A stretch of DNA of 64,000 bases from positions 1 to 64,000 of the forward strand of contig NZ_JAGHRJ010000006.1 in NCBI RefSeq assembly GCF_017743865.1. Reading direction: 5' to 3'. The notes under the pieces were generated by a model. It searched no databases and had not been told where the DNA came from. It worked only from the letters and a program-made list of their open reading frames with translations. How positions within the stretch are numbered: position 1 is the stretch's first letter; the number at the start of each line of letters is the position of its first letter. Below are positions 7,796 through 15,687 of this stretch, piece after piece. The stretch comes from Labrenzia sp. R4_2. GTDB taxonomy: Bacteria > Pseudomonadota > Alphaproteobacteria > Rhizobiales > Stappiaceae. The position numbers and the translations under genes were made by a program.

Positions 7796-8815
7796 TTACA
7801 AGGTGTCGCGATGGCGGACTTCCGTTGGCAGTTCGACGCTCTCCGGCGACCGGCCGTGCAATGCTTCGATCAGCGCGCGGGCCGCCAATTGTCCCATGCG
7901 CCGGTGCGGGACATGGACAGTGGTCAGCGGAACAGGCGCGACGAACGCCAGCTCGATATTGTCAAAACCTGTGATTGCGACATCACTGGGAACCTTGAGC
8001 CCAAGGTTGGCTGCGGCCCTCAGGGCGCCAACGGCCAAGACATCATTGCCGCACATAATTGCGGTCGGAGGATTTGCGCCAGACATCAACTGTTGGAACG
8101 CCGCCTCCCCGTTTTCGATTGAATAAGCCGTCTCGACAACCTGCAGAGTGTCTGGGTCAAGACCGGCATCCCGCATTGCGGCCCAAATGCCTTCCACGCG
8201 CTCCCGTGCCCTGTCGTTGGTCGCGGTATCTGCAGATATACAGCCGAGTGTCCGGTGCCCCTTGCCAATGACGTCCGCGGCAAGCTCTTTCATGGCCTTG
8301 CGGTTGTCAAAGCCGACAGACAGAAAGTCCTGCGAAGGTTCCGATGCCCAGGTCAGAACCGCCGGGATTTTGCGCTTTTTCAAAAACTCATAAATCTGCG
8401 GGTCCCGCTGATACCCAATCAAGAGCAAGGCGTCTGCACCGCGGGCGGTCAGTGTCCGGATTTGCTCTTCTTCGAGATCCTGCCTGTAGGAGGAGCTGGC
8501 AACGAGAAGCGTGCAACCGTTCTTTTGTAACTCTTCCTGAAAAGCCTGGATGCCGCGCGCAAAAATGGCGTTTTCCATCGTGGGAATGATGGCCCCGATC
8601 ATGTTGGTCCGGCCGGCAGCGAGCGCGCGCGCACTGTAATTCGGCGCATAACCAAGATGATTGACGGCGTCCATGACGGTCTTGAGCGTCTTTTCCGTGA
8701 CGCGATCCGGTGTGTTCAGACATCTGGAAACGGTTGCCGTCGACACACCTGCTCTTGCCGCGACATCGGCAAGTGTTGGCACTGAAGTGTCAGGCGATTT
8801 TGAAATTTCTTCCAT
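7796..8815 (-). CDS. LacI-family transcriptional regulator (probable regulator of the sulfonate cluster)
   Basis: A 339-residue LacI/GalR protein. The N-terminal helix-turn-helix is typical (PTLADVAARAGVSTATVSRC, about residues 13-32), followed by the hinge helix NYSARALAAGRTN and a periplasmic-binding-like effector domain (MIGAIIPTMENAIFARGIQAF, then GFDNIELAFVAPVPLTTVHVP near the end). It is transcribed away from the TRAP/hps/suy cluster, and a 22-bp perfect palindrome with the central CG typical of LacI sites lies between them. By position it should repress the cluster until a sulfonate intermediate binds. The effector is not known. There is no strong ribosome site before the ATG. Confidence 0.9.
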   Translation of the reverse strand: MEEISKSPDTSVPTLADVAARAGVSTATVSRCLNTPDRVTEKTLKTVMDAVNHLGYAPNYSARALAAGRTNMIGAIIPTMENAIFARGIQAFQEELQKNGCTLLVASSSYRQDLEEEQIRTLTARGADALLLIGYQRDPQIYEFLKKRKIPAVLTWASEPSQDFLSVGFDNRKAMKELAADVIGKGHRTLGCISADTATNDRARERVEGIWAAMRDAGLDPDTLQVVETAYSIENGEAAFQQLMSGANPPTAIMCGNDVLAVGALRAAANLGLKVPSDVAITGFDNIELAFVAPVPLTTVHVPHRRMGQLAARALIEALHGRSPESVELPTEVRHRDTL

Positions 8816-8910
8816 CGGTCAAACCGCTCGGAAACCGTTTAGTCACATAACGTTGGACCCGCCTTACAGGGCTTGCGCATTAAACAAAACCATTTTTGTG
8901 CTTGCAATGG

Positions 8911-8932
8911 AAAATGTAAGCGCTTACATTTT
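8911..8932. promoter_or_regulatory. 22-bp perfect palindrome, probable LacI-family operator
   Basis: The half-site AAAATGTAAGC at 8911-8921 is followed directly by its exact inverse GCTTACATTTT at 8922-8932. An even palindrome centred on CG with conserved AAGCGCTT is the classic LacI/GalR operator design. It lies between the divergent LacI gene (start 8815) and the small membrane-peptide gene (start 8968), 36 bases before that start, where binding would block the cluster promoter. Confidence 0.85.
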
Positions 8933-8967
8933 TCGAAGCCGGGTGAATTGGTCGTTGGGAGGTGATC

Positions 8968-9135
8968 ATGCTTTTGGCGTTGGCAGGCGGTCTCTTTGCC
9001 GTCTTCGTGATCAATGTATCGATCGGTTCCTTTGGTGGAACACCGTTTTTCGGAAATGTCGGAGAAATGCTGTGTCTGTTCGCTGTCTCGGCGGCATTCA
9101 CCGCAGCTGTGCTCAAGAAGGAAGCAGAAAAGTAA
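8968..9135 (+). CDS. 55-residue membrane peptide leading the sulfonate TRAP operon
   Basis: A small gene preceded by a strong GGGAGGTGATC site (8958-8967) and ending at the TAA at 9133-9135. The peptide begins MLLALAGGLFAVFVINVSIG and has a second hydrophobic stretch (MLCLFAVSAAFTAAVL) separated by a Gly/Phe-rich loop, ending KKEAEK. Two membrane helices with a short lysine-rich tail are likely. It sits between the LacI operator and the TRAP binding protein gene (42 bases before it), so it should be the first gene of the operon. No known family is recognised. Possible roles are a TRAP accessory subunit or a membrane regulator; both are guesses. Confidence 0.75.
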   Translation: MLLALAGGLFAVFVINVSIGSFGGTPFFGNVGEMLCLFAVSAAFTAAVLKKEAEK

Positions 9136-9177
9136 CCGGCATCATCAGGTTCAGACAGGATTTCTTGGGAGGAAATC

Positions 9178-10320
9178 ATGAAAAAGACGGAAGACTTGGC
9201 CTCACATGAGCGCCGCAATTTCTTGAAGCTCAGCAGCGCTGGCGCATTCACCGCTGCGGTGGTAGCTGGTGCAGCAGGTACTCTCTGGTCCGACGAAGCT
9301 GTCGCCCAAACCGCGCAGGAGGAGCGCGAGCGGGAGCAGGCCGCCGACCACACGATGACACTGGCAACCGCCTATGTTCTCGGCGCATCCCGCAGCTATC
9401 CGATCATGCAGCTGGACCTCAAAGAAAACATCCAGAACGCTACAAACGGCAAAGTCTACGTCAAACTCGCACCGGGCGGTCAGCTCGGCGCCGGCGGCGC
9501 ACTTGCCCAAGCGGTTCAGGGCGGCACCATCCAGGCAGCCCAGCACTCCTTGTCCAACTTCGCTCCGTTCGCATCCGCAGTTGACTTGATCAACATGCCG
9601 TATTTCTGCGGCTCCAACCAGCGCTTCACAAACCTCGTGACATCTGAAGCCTGGAAAAAGGAAGTCCACCCGAAGGTTGAGGCCTCCGGCTTCAAGGCTC
9701 TCTTCTACGTTGTGATTGATCCGCGGGTAGTTGCAGTCCGCAAAGGCGGCAACAAGGTCATCACTCCAGCTGACCTCGATGGCGTGAAGTTCCGCGTACC
9801 GGGATCAGCGATGTTGCAACAGTACTACCGCATGGTTGGCGCGAACCCGACGCCGGTTGCCTGGGGTGAGACACCATCTGCAATCAAGCAGGGCGTTGCC
9901 GATGCGCTCGACCCGTCCGTCGGTGCGCTCTACGTCTTCGGCTTCAAAGACATTTTGAGCCATGTGACATTCACGCAGGCTGTACCGGACAGTCAGGTGT
10001 ACTCCATGAACCTGGAGTGGTTTAACTCCTTGCCGGCCGATGTTCAGCAAGGCATCGAGTTTGCTGGTGAAATCACGGCTCAACAGAACCTTGCAAAAGT
10101 TCCGGCAGCTCGCTCCTACGCAATGGCAGAACTGGCCAAATCCGGCGTGGAATTCCACTCGCTCACAGACGACCAGTTGGCCGAGTGGCAAGCCGCCGGC
10201 GGCTACCAGCGCGAGGAATGGGATCAGTTCAAGGTTGAACTGGCGGGGTCCATGGAGGCCTTCGGCCGCCTGGAAGAAGCGGCCAATACGCAAGGCCGCC
10301 TCTACGTCCACGACGCCTAA
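9178..10320 (+). CDS. TRAP transporter substrate-binding protein, Tat-type signal (probable sulfonate/DHPS binding)
   Basis: A 380-residue DctP-family binding protein. The N-terminus has a twin-arginine motif (HERRNFLKLSSAGAF, residues about 10-24) and a hydrophobic core ending at AVAQ, so export folded through Tat is likely. The binding-protein core shows LAPGGQLGAGGALAQAVQGG and VKFRVPGSAM, where the conserved Arg that holds the ligand's acidic group is kept. Ribosome site GGGAGG at 9167-9172. With the Q and M genes that follow and the hps/suy genes behind them, it very likely captures DHPS or a related C3-sulfonate; in Ruegeria pomeroyi the transporter of the equivalent cluster is called hpsKLM. 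Ligand identity is inferred from context only. Confidence 0.85.
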   Translation: MKKTEDLASHERRNFLKLSSAGAFTAAVVAGAAGTLWSDEAVAQTAQEEREREQAADHTMTLATAYVLGASRSYPIMQLDLKENIQNATNGKVYVKLAPGGQLGAGGALAQAVQGGTIQAAQHSLSNFAPFASAVDLINMPYFCGSNQRFTNLVTSEAWKKEVHPKVEASGFKALFYVVIDPRVVAVRKGGNKVITPADLDGVKFRVPGSAMLQQYYRMVGANPTPVAWGETPSAIKQGVADALDPSVGALYVFGFKDILSHVTFTQAVPDSQVYSMNLEWFNSLPADVQQGIEFAGEITAQQNLAKVPAARSYAMAELAKSGVEFHSLTDDQLAEWQAAGGYQREEWDQFKVELAGSMEAFGRLEEAANTQGRLYVHDA

Positions 10321-10333
10321 GGGCGAATTGCCT

Positions 10334-10357
10334 GCCGGCGCCATCAAGAGCGCCGGC
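10334..10357 (+). promoter_or_regulatory. GC-rich hairpin between TRAP binding-protein and membrane-subunit genes
   Basis: GCCGGCGC at 10334-10341 pairs with GCGCCGGC at 10350-10357 across an 8-base loop, 14 bases after the binding-protein stop. There is no T-run. Such hairpins often protect the upstream mRNA from 3' decay and keep binding protein in excess over membrane subunits. Confidence 0.55.
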
Positions 10358-10402
10358 GGCCCACACTGTGCGCTTTCCAATTCCCTGTTCACGCGACCAC
10401 CG

Positions 10403-10423
10403 CATCAGGCATGCCGCCTGATG
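10403..10423 (+). promoter_or_regulatory. Second intercistronic hairpin before the DctQ gene
   Basis: CATCAGGC at 10403-10410 pairs with GCCTGATG at 10416-10423 with a 5-base loop. It ends 20 bases before the DctQ start codon and 10 bases before its GAGGAG ribosome site, so it could also modulate translation of that gene. Confidence 0.5.
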
Positions 10424-10443
10424 GGAGCGGTCGAGGAGTGCCA

Positions 10444-10959
10444 ATGTCATCTGTCCTTCAAGCTATAGACAAGAACGGCGAGCGCTGGCTGCTTCTCCTG
10501 TTCTACGTCATGCTGGTGCTGACCATGTTCATTGAAGTGGTCCGGCGCGAAGTCTTCGCCTACTCGTCCATTTGGGGCGAGGAGATCGTTCGCTATTCCT
10601 TCATCTACCTTGCCTGGATCGGTGCCGCAGCTGCAGTCAAAGAGCGCGGCCATATCCGCATCGATGTTCTGATGCAGTATGTCAGTTCCAGGGTGAAGGC
10701 ACTGCTCTACATCTTCGGCGACATTATCATGGCAATCGTTGCAGTGATTGCATTCTACTGGTCGCTGGAAACCGTGCTCGTTTCGGCAAAGTTCGGATCG
10801 GTGACACACGGCCTGCGTATCTCGCAAGTCTGGTTCCTCAGCGCCGTGCCACTCGGCTTCGCCCTCATCCTTTTCCGTCTCGCCCAGTCGTTCCTGCGCG
10901 ATTTCCGCGACCTTCGTGATGGCAATCCCGTCTACGAAGGCGACAAACTCTTCGACTAA
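10444..10959 (+). CDS. TRAP transporter small membrane subunit (DctQ)
   Basis: A 171-residue protein with four predicted membrane helices: RWLLLLFYVMLVLTMFIEV, then YSFIYLAWIGAAAAV, then LLYIFGDIIMAIVAVIAFYW and finally FLSAVPLGFALILF. The first inter-helix part has the DctQ signature WGEEIVRYSFIYLAWIGAA. The ATG at 10444 is preferred over an in-frame ATG at 10411 because GAGGAG lies at 10433-10438 and the upstream ATG falls in a hairpin loop. It partners with the DctM gene 11 bases downstream. Confidence 0.9.
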   Translation: MSSVLQAIDKNGERWLLLLFYVMLVLTMFIEVVRREVFAYSSIWGEEIVRYSFIYLAWIGAAAAVKERGHIRIDVLMQYVSSRVKALLYIFGDIIMAIVAVIAFYWSLETVLVSAKFGSVTHGLRISQVWFLSAVPLGFALILFRLAQSFLRDFRDLRDGNPVYEGDKLFD

Positions 10960-10970
10960 AGGGGGCGGCT

Positions 10971-12302
10971 ATGCTTTGGCAACATATGCAACCGCAAACA
11001 ATTGAGCTTGGCTGGGATTTCTACGGTCCGGTTCTCCTGTTCGTTCTGCTAGTCGCGCTTGCCGTACCGGTCTGGGCGGCCATCGGTGCCGCCGCGAGCC
11101 TCATGCTCGTCTGGTCGGGCGCACTTCCCCTGTCCCTGGTCGGCGAGAAACTTTTTAGCGGTATTGACGCATTCGCTTTGACAGCGGTGCCACTATTCAT
11201 CCTGACCGGGGATGCATTGGTCCGAACCGGGCTCAGTCGAAAATTTCTCGACGTGGCGGAAGCACTCACGCAATTCGCAAAAGGTGGCTTCGGCTCCGCA
11301 ACCGTCCTTGTCTGCGGCATGTTTGCGGCGATCTCCGGCTCGGATGCGGCAGGTGCGGCAGCTGTTGGCCGCATGACCATCGACCGGTTGGTGGAAAGCG
11401 GCTATCCGCGCCCCTATGCCTGTGCCCTGGTCGCAGCCGGTGCTTGTACCGGCATTCTGATCCCGCCATCCATCGCGTACATCATCATCGGCTTGGTACT
11501 GGGTATCTCCGCATCAACGCTGTTCCTTGCAGCCGTTATTCCGGGCCTTGCCATTCTGGTCTCGATCCTGGCCACCAACATCATCATGAACCGGCTTTAT
11601 GGCTGGGAAGGTGGTGGCAACATCAGCATGAATGAGTATTTTTCCCGCCTGTGGGTTGCCATCAAATCGGGCTGGTATGCCTTCATCGTTCCGGTGATCA
11701 TCTTCTACGGCATCTTTTCCGGCCGCTTGACCCCGACTGAGGCCGGCGCCACCGCTGTCGTCGTGACCATCGTCATGGGCTTTATCCTAGGAACGCTGCG
11801 GTTCTCGGACTTTCCGGCCATGCTGGTCAGTTCAGCCAAGGTTAATGGTGTGATCATTCCGATCATCGCCTTCTCCATCCCCCTTGCCGAAGCCCTTGCC
11901 ATCATTGGTGTGCCTCAGGGTTTTGTGGCGGTCGCTACCGGCATCAGCGATGAGCCTTGGGTGCTCATCATGATGATGATCCTGGTTTTGATCGCCGCGG
12001 GCTGCGTCATGGAAACCACGCCAAACATCGTGATCCTGGCGCCAATTCTGAAACCACTCGCCGACAACATCGGCATGAACGAGATCCAGTTCTGCATCAT
12101 GATGATCACCGCGCTCGGTGTCGGGTTCATCACGCCGCCGCTCGGTCTCAATCTGTTCGTCGTCTCCGGCCTAACGGGTGAATCGATATTGAAAATCGCC
12201 GCCCGGGCCGTTCCTTTCGTCCTCTTCATGCTCGCCGTGACCTTGCTGATTGCCTACGTGCCGGCAATCTCAACCACGCTGCTGCCTGAAATTTACAAGT
12301 AG
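10971..12302 (+). CDS. TRAP transporter large permease (DctM)
   Basis: A 443-residue membrane protein with about twelve hydrophobic helices and the DctM hallmarks: FALTAVPLFILTGDALV near residue 65, GMFAAISGSDAAGAAAVG near 115, GILIPPSIAYIIIGLVLG near 160 and GFITPPLGLNLFVVSGL near 385. It forms the sodium-coupled translocation channel with DctQ. The gene is directly followed (8 bases) by hpsN, which ties the transporter to the sulfonate pathway. Confidence 0.92.
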   Translation: MLWQHMQPQTIELGWDFYGPVLLFVLLVALAVPVWAAIGAAASLMLVWSGALPLSLVGEKLFSGIDAFALTAVPLFILTGDALVRTGLSRKFLDVAEALTQFAKGGFGSATVLVCGMFAAISGSDAAGAAAVGRMTIDRLVESGYPRPYACALVAAGACTGILIPPSIAYIIIGLVLGISASTLFLAAVIPGLAILVSILATNIIMNRLYGWEGGGNISMNEYFSRLWVAIKSGWYAFIVPVIIFYGIFSGRLTPTEAGATAVVVTIVMGFILGTLRFSDFPAMLVSSAKVNGVIIPIIAFSIPLAEALAIIGVPQGFVAVATGISDEPWVLIMMMILVLIAAGCVMETTPNIVILAPILKPLADNIGMNEIQFCIMMITALGVGFITPPLGLNLFVVSGLTGESILKIAARAVPFVLFMLAVTLLIAYVPAISTTLLPEIYK

Positions 12303-12310
12303 GCTCTGCC

Positions 12311-13624
12311 ATGACCGTTGAATATCTGAAGAAAGCAGATCTCACCTCAAAAACCGATGCGTCGGAGACCACAAAGATCGTTCAAGAGATCCTCGATACG
12401 ATTGAAGCTGGTGGCGACGCCGCTGCGATGGAGTATGCCGCCAAATTCGACAAGTATGACGGCGAAATCATCCTGAGCGATGCCGAAATCGAGGCCGCAA
12501 GCGCCAAGGTCCCGGAAAAGCTGAAACGCGACATCGAGTTCGCCCACGCCAACGTCAAGCGCTTTGCAGAGGCCCAGCGTGAGACCTGCCAGAACATTGA
12601 GGTTGAGGTTGTCCCGGGCCTCATCGCCGGCCAGAAAAGCATCCCGGTCAACACGGCTGGCTGCTACATCCCCGGCGGCCGCTATAGCCACATCGCCAGC
12701 GCAATTATGACAGTCACGACGGCCAAGGTCGCAGGCTGTGAGAACATTGTTGCATGTTCGCCGCCACGGCCAGGCATCGGCATCAACCCGGCGATCATCT
12801 ACGCGGCCCATGTGTGCGGCGCCGACAAGATTGTCGCCATGGGTGGGGTCCAGGGTGTGGCCGCCATGACCTTCGGCCTGTTTGGTCTGCCAAAGGCCAA
12901 CATCCTCGTTGGTCCGGGAAACCAGTTTGTTGCCGAAGCCAAACGGATCCTGTTTGGCCGGGTAGGGATCGATATGTTTGCAGGGCCGACCGACAGCCTG
13001 ATCCTTGCCGACAAGACAGCGGATCCGGAAGTTGTGGCCGCCGATCTCGTCGGCCAGGCAGAACACGGTTACAATTCACCGGTCTGGCTCGTCACCGACA
13101 CAAGGTCTCTGGCCGAAGAGGTTATGGCGCTGGTGCCAAAACTCATTGACGACCTGCCCGAGGTGAACAGCCAAAACGCGGCTGCCGCCTGGCGCGATTA
13201 TGCCGAAGTGATCCTGTGCGATACCCGCGAGGAGATGGCGGCGACGTCTGATGCTTATGCTCCTGAACACCTGACGGTGCAGGCCGAAGATCTGGATTGG
13301 TGGCTGGACCGTTTGTCCTGCTACGGATCCTTGTTCCTCGGCGAAGAAACCACTGTTGCCTTCGGCGACAAGGCATCGGGCACCAACCATGTGCTGCCGA
13401 CTTCCGGCGCTGCGTCCTATACTGGCGGCTTGTCGGTCCACAAATTCATGAAGATCGTCACCTGGCAGCGAGCCACCCGCGACGGAGCCAAACCGGTCGC
13501 TGAGGCAACGGCACGTATTTCACGCCTGGAAGGCATGGAAGGGCATGCCCGCACAGCTGACATCCGGCTGCGGAAGTATTTCCCAGGTGAAAACTTTGAC
13601 TTGAGCGCGGAGGCAGCGGAGTAA
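12311..13624 (+). CDS. hpsN: (R)-DHPS 3-dehydrogenase HpsN (HisD-family sulfopropanediol dehydrogenase)
   Basis: A 437-residue histidinol-dehydrogenase-family protein. HisD landmarks are present: GGRYSHIASAIMTVTTAKVAGC, LVGPGNQFVAEAKR, DMFAGPTDS and GQAEHGYNSPVW with the catalytic Glu-His pair, and NHVLPTSGAASYTGGLSVHKF. HpsN oxidises (R)-2,3-dihydroxypropane-1-sulfonate twice, via the aldehyde, to (R)-sulfolactate with NAD. The call over true HisD rests on context: no his genes are adjacent, while a TRAP transporter, two alcohol dehydrogenases and sulfolactate sulfo-lyase genes are. A small chance remains that the substrate is a different sulfonated or non-sulfonated diol. Confidence 0.88.
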   Translation: MTVEYLKKADLTSKTDASETTKIVQEILDTIEAGGDAAAMEYAAKFDKYDGEIILSDAEIEAASAKVPEKLKRDIEFAHANVKRFAEAQRETCQNIEVEVVPGLIAGQKSIPVNTAGCYIPGGRYSHIASAIMTVTTAKVAGCENIVACSPPRPGIGINPAIIYAAHVCGADKIVAMGGVQGVAAMTFGLFGLPKANILVGPGNQFVAEAKRILFGRVGIDMFAGPTDSLILADKTADPEVVAADLVGQAEHGYNSPVWLVTDTRSLAEEVMALVPKLIDDLPEVNSQNAAAAWRDYAEVILCDTREEMAATSDAYAPEHLTVQAEDLDWWLDRLSCYGSLFLGEETTVAFGDKASGTNHVLPTSGAASYTGGLSVHKFMKIVTWQRATRDGAKPVAEATARISRLEGMEGHARTADIRLRKYFPGENFDLSAEAAE

Positions 13625-13628
13625 GGCC

Positions 13629-14381
13629 ATGTCCGGTCTGTTTGACGTATCCGGAAAAGTTGCTTGCGTCACCGGGGCCAGTTCAGGTCTCGGCCGGCGC
13701 GCTGCCACGGTGCTTGCTCAGGCGGGCGCATCCGTGGTTGGCGTTGCCCGCCGTGCGGCCGACCTTGATGAGTGGCGGCAGGAGGCCGGCGGCTCGACCG
13801 CAGCAGTCGCGGCCGATTTGAGCGATCGCGAGCGCCTTACCAGCATTGTAGAGAGTATCGTCCAGCCATTTGGCCCGCCTCAAATTCTGGTACATGCGGC
13901 TGGGATCAACACTCGCGAAGCCGCAGATGATGTGACGGATGCCGGTTGGGACATCACCATGATGCTCAATCTGACGGTGCCTTTCTTCCTGAGCAAGGCC
14001 TTTGCACCTGCCATGAAGGAAAAGGGTTGGGGCCGGATCGTCAATTTCGCTTCACTTCAGACAACACGGGCGTTCCCGGGCGGTATTGCTTACGGAGCTT
14101 CCAAGGGCGGCATTGGCCAATTGACCCGGGCCATGGCCGAGGCCTGGTCGAAGGACGGCATCACGGCTAACGCAATTGGCCCCGGTTTCTTCCCGACAGA
14201 GCTGACGGCGGCCGTTTTTGGCGACGAAGAACGGGCGCAGCGCAATGCTGCACAGACTTGTATCGGCCGCAACGGAGCGCTCGACGACATCGACGGGCCA
14301 ATCCTCTTTCTGTGCTCGGATGCGTCCCGTTACGTCACAGGCCAAGTCCTGATGGTCGACGGGGGTTTCACAGCAAAATGA
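13629..14381 (+). CDS. hpsO: Short-chain dehydrogenase, probable DHPS dehydrogenase HpsO
   Basis: A 250-residue classical SDR: cofactor motif TGASSGLG near residues 17-24, NFASLQTTRAFPGG before the catalytic YGASKGG (Tyr and Lys about residues 156-160), and a C-terminal LFLCSDASRYVTGQVLMVDGG. In DHPS degradation, HpsO and HpsP interconvert the two DHPS enantiomers through the 2-keto intermediate so that HpsN can act on the R form. The gene starts four bases after hpsN and its stop overlaps the start of the next gene (ATGA), which indicates translational coupling. Assignment to HpsO is by gene order and family. Confidence 0.8.
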   Translation: MSGLFDVSGKVACVTGASSGLGRRAATVLAQAGASVVGVARRAADLDEWRQEAGGSTAAVAADLSDRERLTSIVESIVQPFGPPQILVHAAGINTREAADDVTDAGWDITMMLNLTVPFFLSKAFAPAMKEKGWGRIVNFASLQTTRAFPGGIAYGASKGGIGQLTRAMAEAWSKDGITANAIGPGFFPTELTAAVFGDEERAQRNAAQTCIGRNGALDDIDGPILFLCSDASRYVTGQVLMVDGGFTAK

Positions 14382-15373
14382 AAGCCCTTGTCTACACAGG
14401 TCCGGAAACTCAGGCCTACCGGGATGTTGCTGATCCGGCGCCGTCAGCAGGCGATGCACTTATCAAGGTGGCCCACACCGGCATCTGTGGCTCCGACATG
14501 CATGCCTTTCTTGGTCATGATGAACGCCGCCCGGCACCGCTCATTCTTGGACATGAAGTTGCCGGAACCGTTGTATCGGGCCCGCTTGAAGGAAAAAGGG
14601 TGACCGTCAACCCGCTGGTCACGTGCGGCACATGCGCGGCTTGCCGGTCTGGCCGGGACAATCTTTGCCCGGACAGGCAGATCATCTCCATGCCGCCTCG
14701 CGAAGGTGGATTTGCGGATTATCTCGCAATGCCGGCAGGCAATCTTGTCGTGGTGCCAGACAACATCACGGATTCCCAGGCAGCACTCGCCGAACCCATT
14801 GCCTGCGGCTGGCATGCTGTACGTCTCGCGAAACGGGCCTTGATATCAGGTCCGTCAGAGGCAAAAGCGCTGGTGATTGGCGGCGGCGCCATTGGTCTTG
14901 GGGCAGCTCTATCCTTGAAGGCGCAGGGCATCACTCAGGTCCGACTGATCGAACCCAATGCGGAGCGGGCACAATTTCTCAAGTCATCCTGCGGAATCGA
15001 GGTCCTGACCCCGGATCAAGCTGAGACGAGCGGGCAGTATGACCTGATCGTCGACGGCGTCGGTTATGCCGCAACACGGGCAACGGCAACCAAACTGGCC
15101 AAGCCAGGCGGGGTTATCAGTCACATCGGGCTTGGGTCGTCTGACGGCGGTCTCGATATCCGGCGGATGACGCTGCAGGAAATCACCTTCATAGGCACCT
15201 ACACATACACCGCTGAAGACTTCCGCGAGACCACCAAAGCCATGTTCGATGGCCGGTTGGGCGCCCTCGACTGGACCGAAATCCGGCCGTTGTCCGACGG
15301 TCTCAGAGCTTTCACCGACCTGCGCCAAGGCGCGGTCGCTGTTCCCAAAATACTACTCACACCCGATAATTGA
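14378..15373 (+). CDS. hpsP: Zinc-dependent alcohol dehydrogenase, probable HpsP
   Basis: A 331-residue medium-chain dehydrogenase. The catalytic zinc ligands lie in THTGICGSDMHAFLGHDE (Cys, His) and the following LGHEVAG; the structural zinc is held by the four Cys in TCGTCAACRSGRDNLC; the nucleotide site is VIGGGAIGLGAAL near residue 160. With HpsO it is expected to shuttle between DHPS enantiomers through sulfo-dihydroxyacetone. The ATG at 14378 overlaps the hpsO stop as ATGA. The alternative, much longer reading frame start at 14258 lies inside hpsO and lacks support. Confidence 0.8.
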   Translation: MKALVYTGPETQAYRDVADPAPSAGDALIKVAHTGICGSDMHAFLGHDERRPAPLILGHEVAGTVVSGPLEGKRVTVNPLVTCGTCAACRSGRDNLCPDRQIISMPPREGGFADYLAMPAGNLVVVPDNITDSQAALAEPIACGWHAVRLAKRALISGPSEAKALVIGGGAIGLGAALSLKAQGITQVRLIEPNAERAQFLKSSCGIEVLTPDQAETSGQYDLIVDGVGYAATRATATKLAKPGGVISHIGLGSSDGGLDIRRMTLQEITFIGTYTYTAEDFRETTKAMFDGRLGALDWTEIRPLSDGLRAFTDLRQGAVAVPKILLTPDN

Positions 15374-15383
15374 GGAGACAATT

Positions 15384-15674
15384 ATGTCTGAAATTCCCCA
15401 TCTTCTCGTCCACGAACATGCCGACAACGTCGGTGTGGTGGTTGTGGAAGGGCTGACGGCCGGCACCGACATGTTGTGCTGTGTCACCCATGACAATTCC
15501 ACTTTCCGCCTGACGGCCGGCGCGGATGTGCCGATTGGCCACAAGATCGCGCTGAAAGATCTCAACAACGGCGACACCGCCATCAAATACGGCGAAGACA
15601 TCGGCAAGATCATTGCCGACATCCCAAAGGGCGCCCACGTCCACACCCACAATTGCAAAACCAAGCGCTGGTAA
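15384..15674 (+). CDS. suyA: (R)-sulfolactate sulfo-lyase small subunit SuyA
   Basis: A 96-residue SAF/UxaA-N-type domain protein. It has [16 protein letters not shown] near the start, a central [23 protein letters not shown] split over residues 50-75, and the C-terminal [17 protein letters not shown]; the HVHTHN motif is typical of the small subunits of altronate-type dehydratases. SuyA works with SuyB to split (R)-sulfolactate into pyruvate and sulfite. The ATG at 15384 has a GAGGAG site just before it. SuyB begins 13 bases after the stop, as in other suyAB pairs. Confidence 0.88.
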   Translation: MSEIPHLLVHEHADNVGVVVVEGLTAGTDMLCCVTHDNSTFRLTAGADVPIGHKIALKDLNNGDTAIKYGEDIGKIIADIPKGAHVHTHNCKTKRW

Positions 15675-15687
15675 GGAGCCGCCCGAA

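Noticed and set aside
8836-8850. Second LacI operator near AAACCGTTT next to the regulator start
   Set aside because: It has only a short odd-length symmetry and does not resemble the strong 22-bp palindrome at 8911.
12311-13624. Histidine biosynthesis hisD
   Set aside because: The HisD fold is present, but the gene sits between a TRAP transporter and hpsO/hpsP/suyAB rather than his genes, which points to HpsN.
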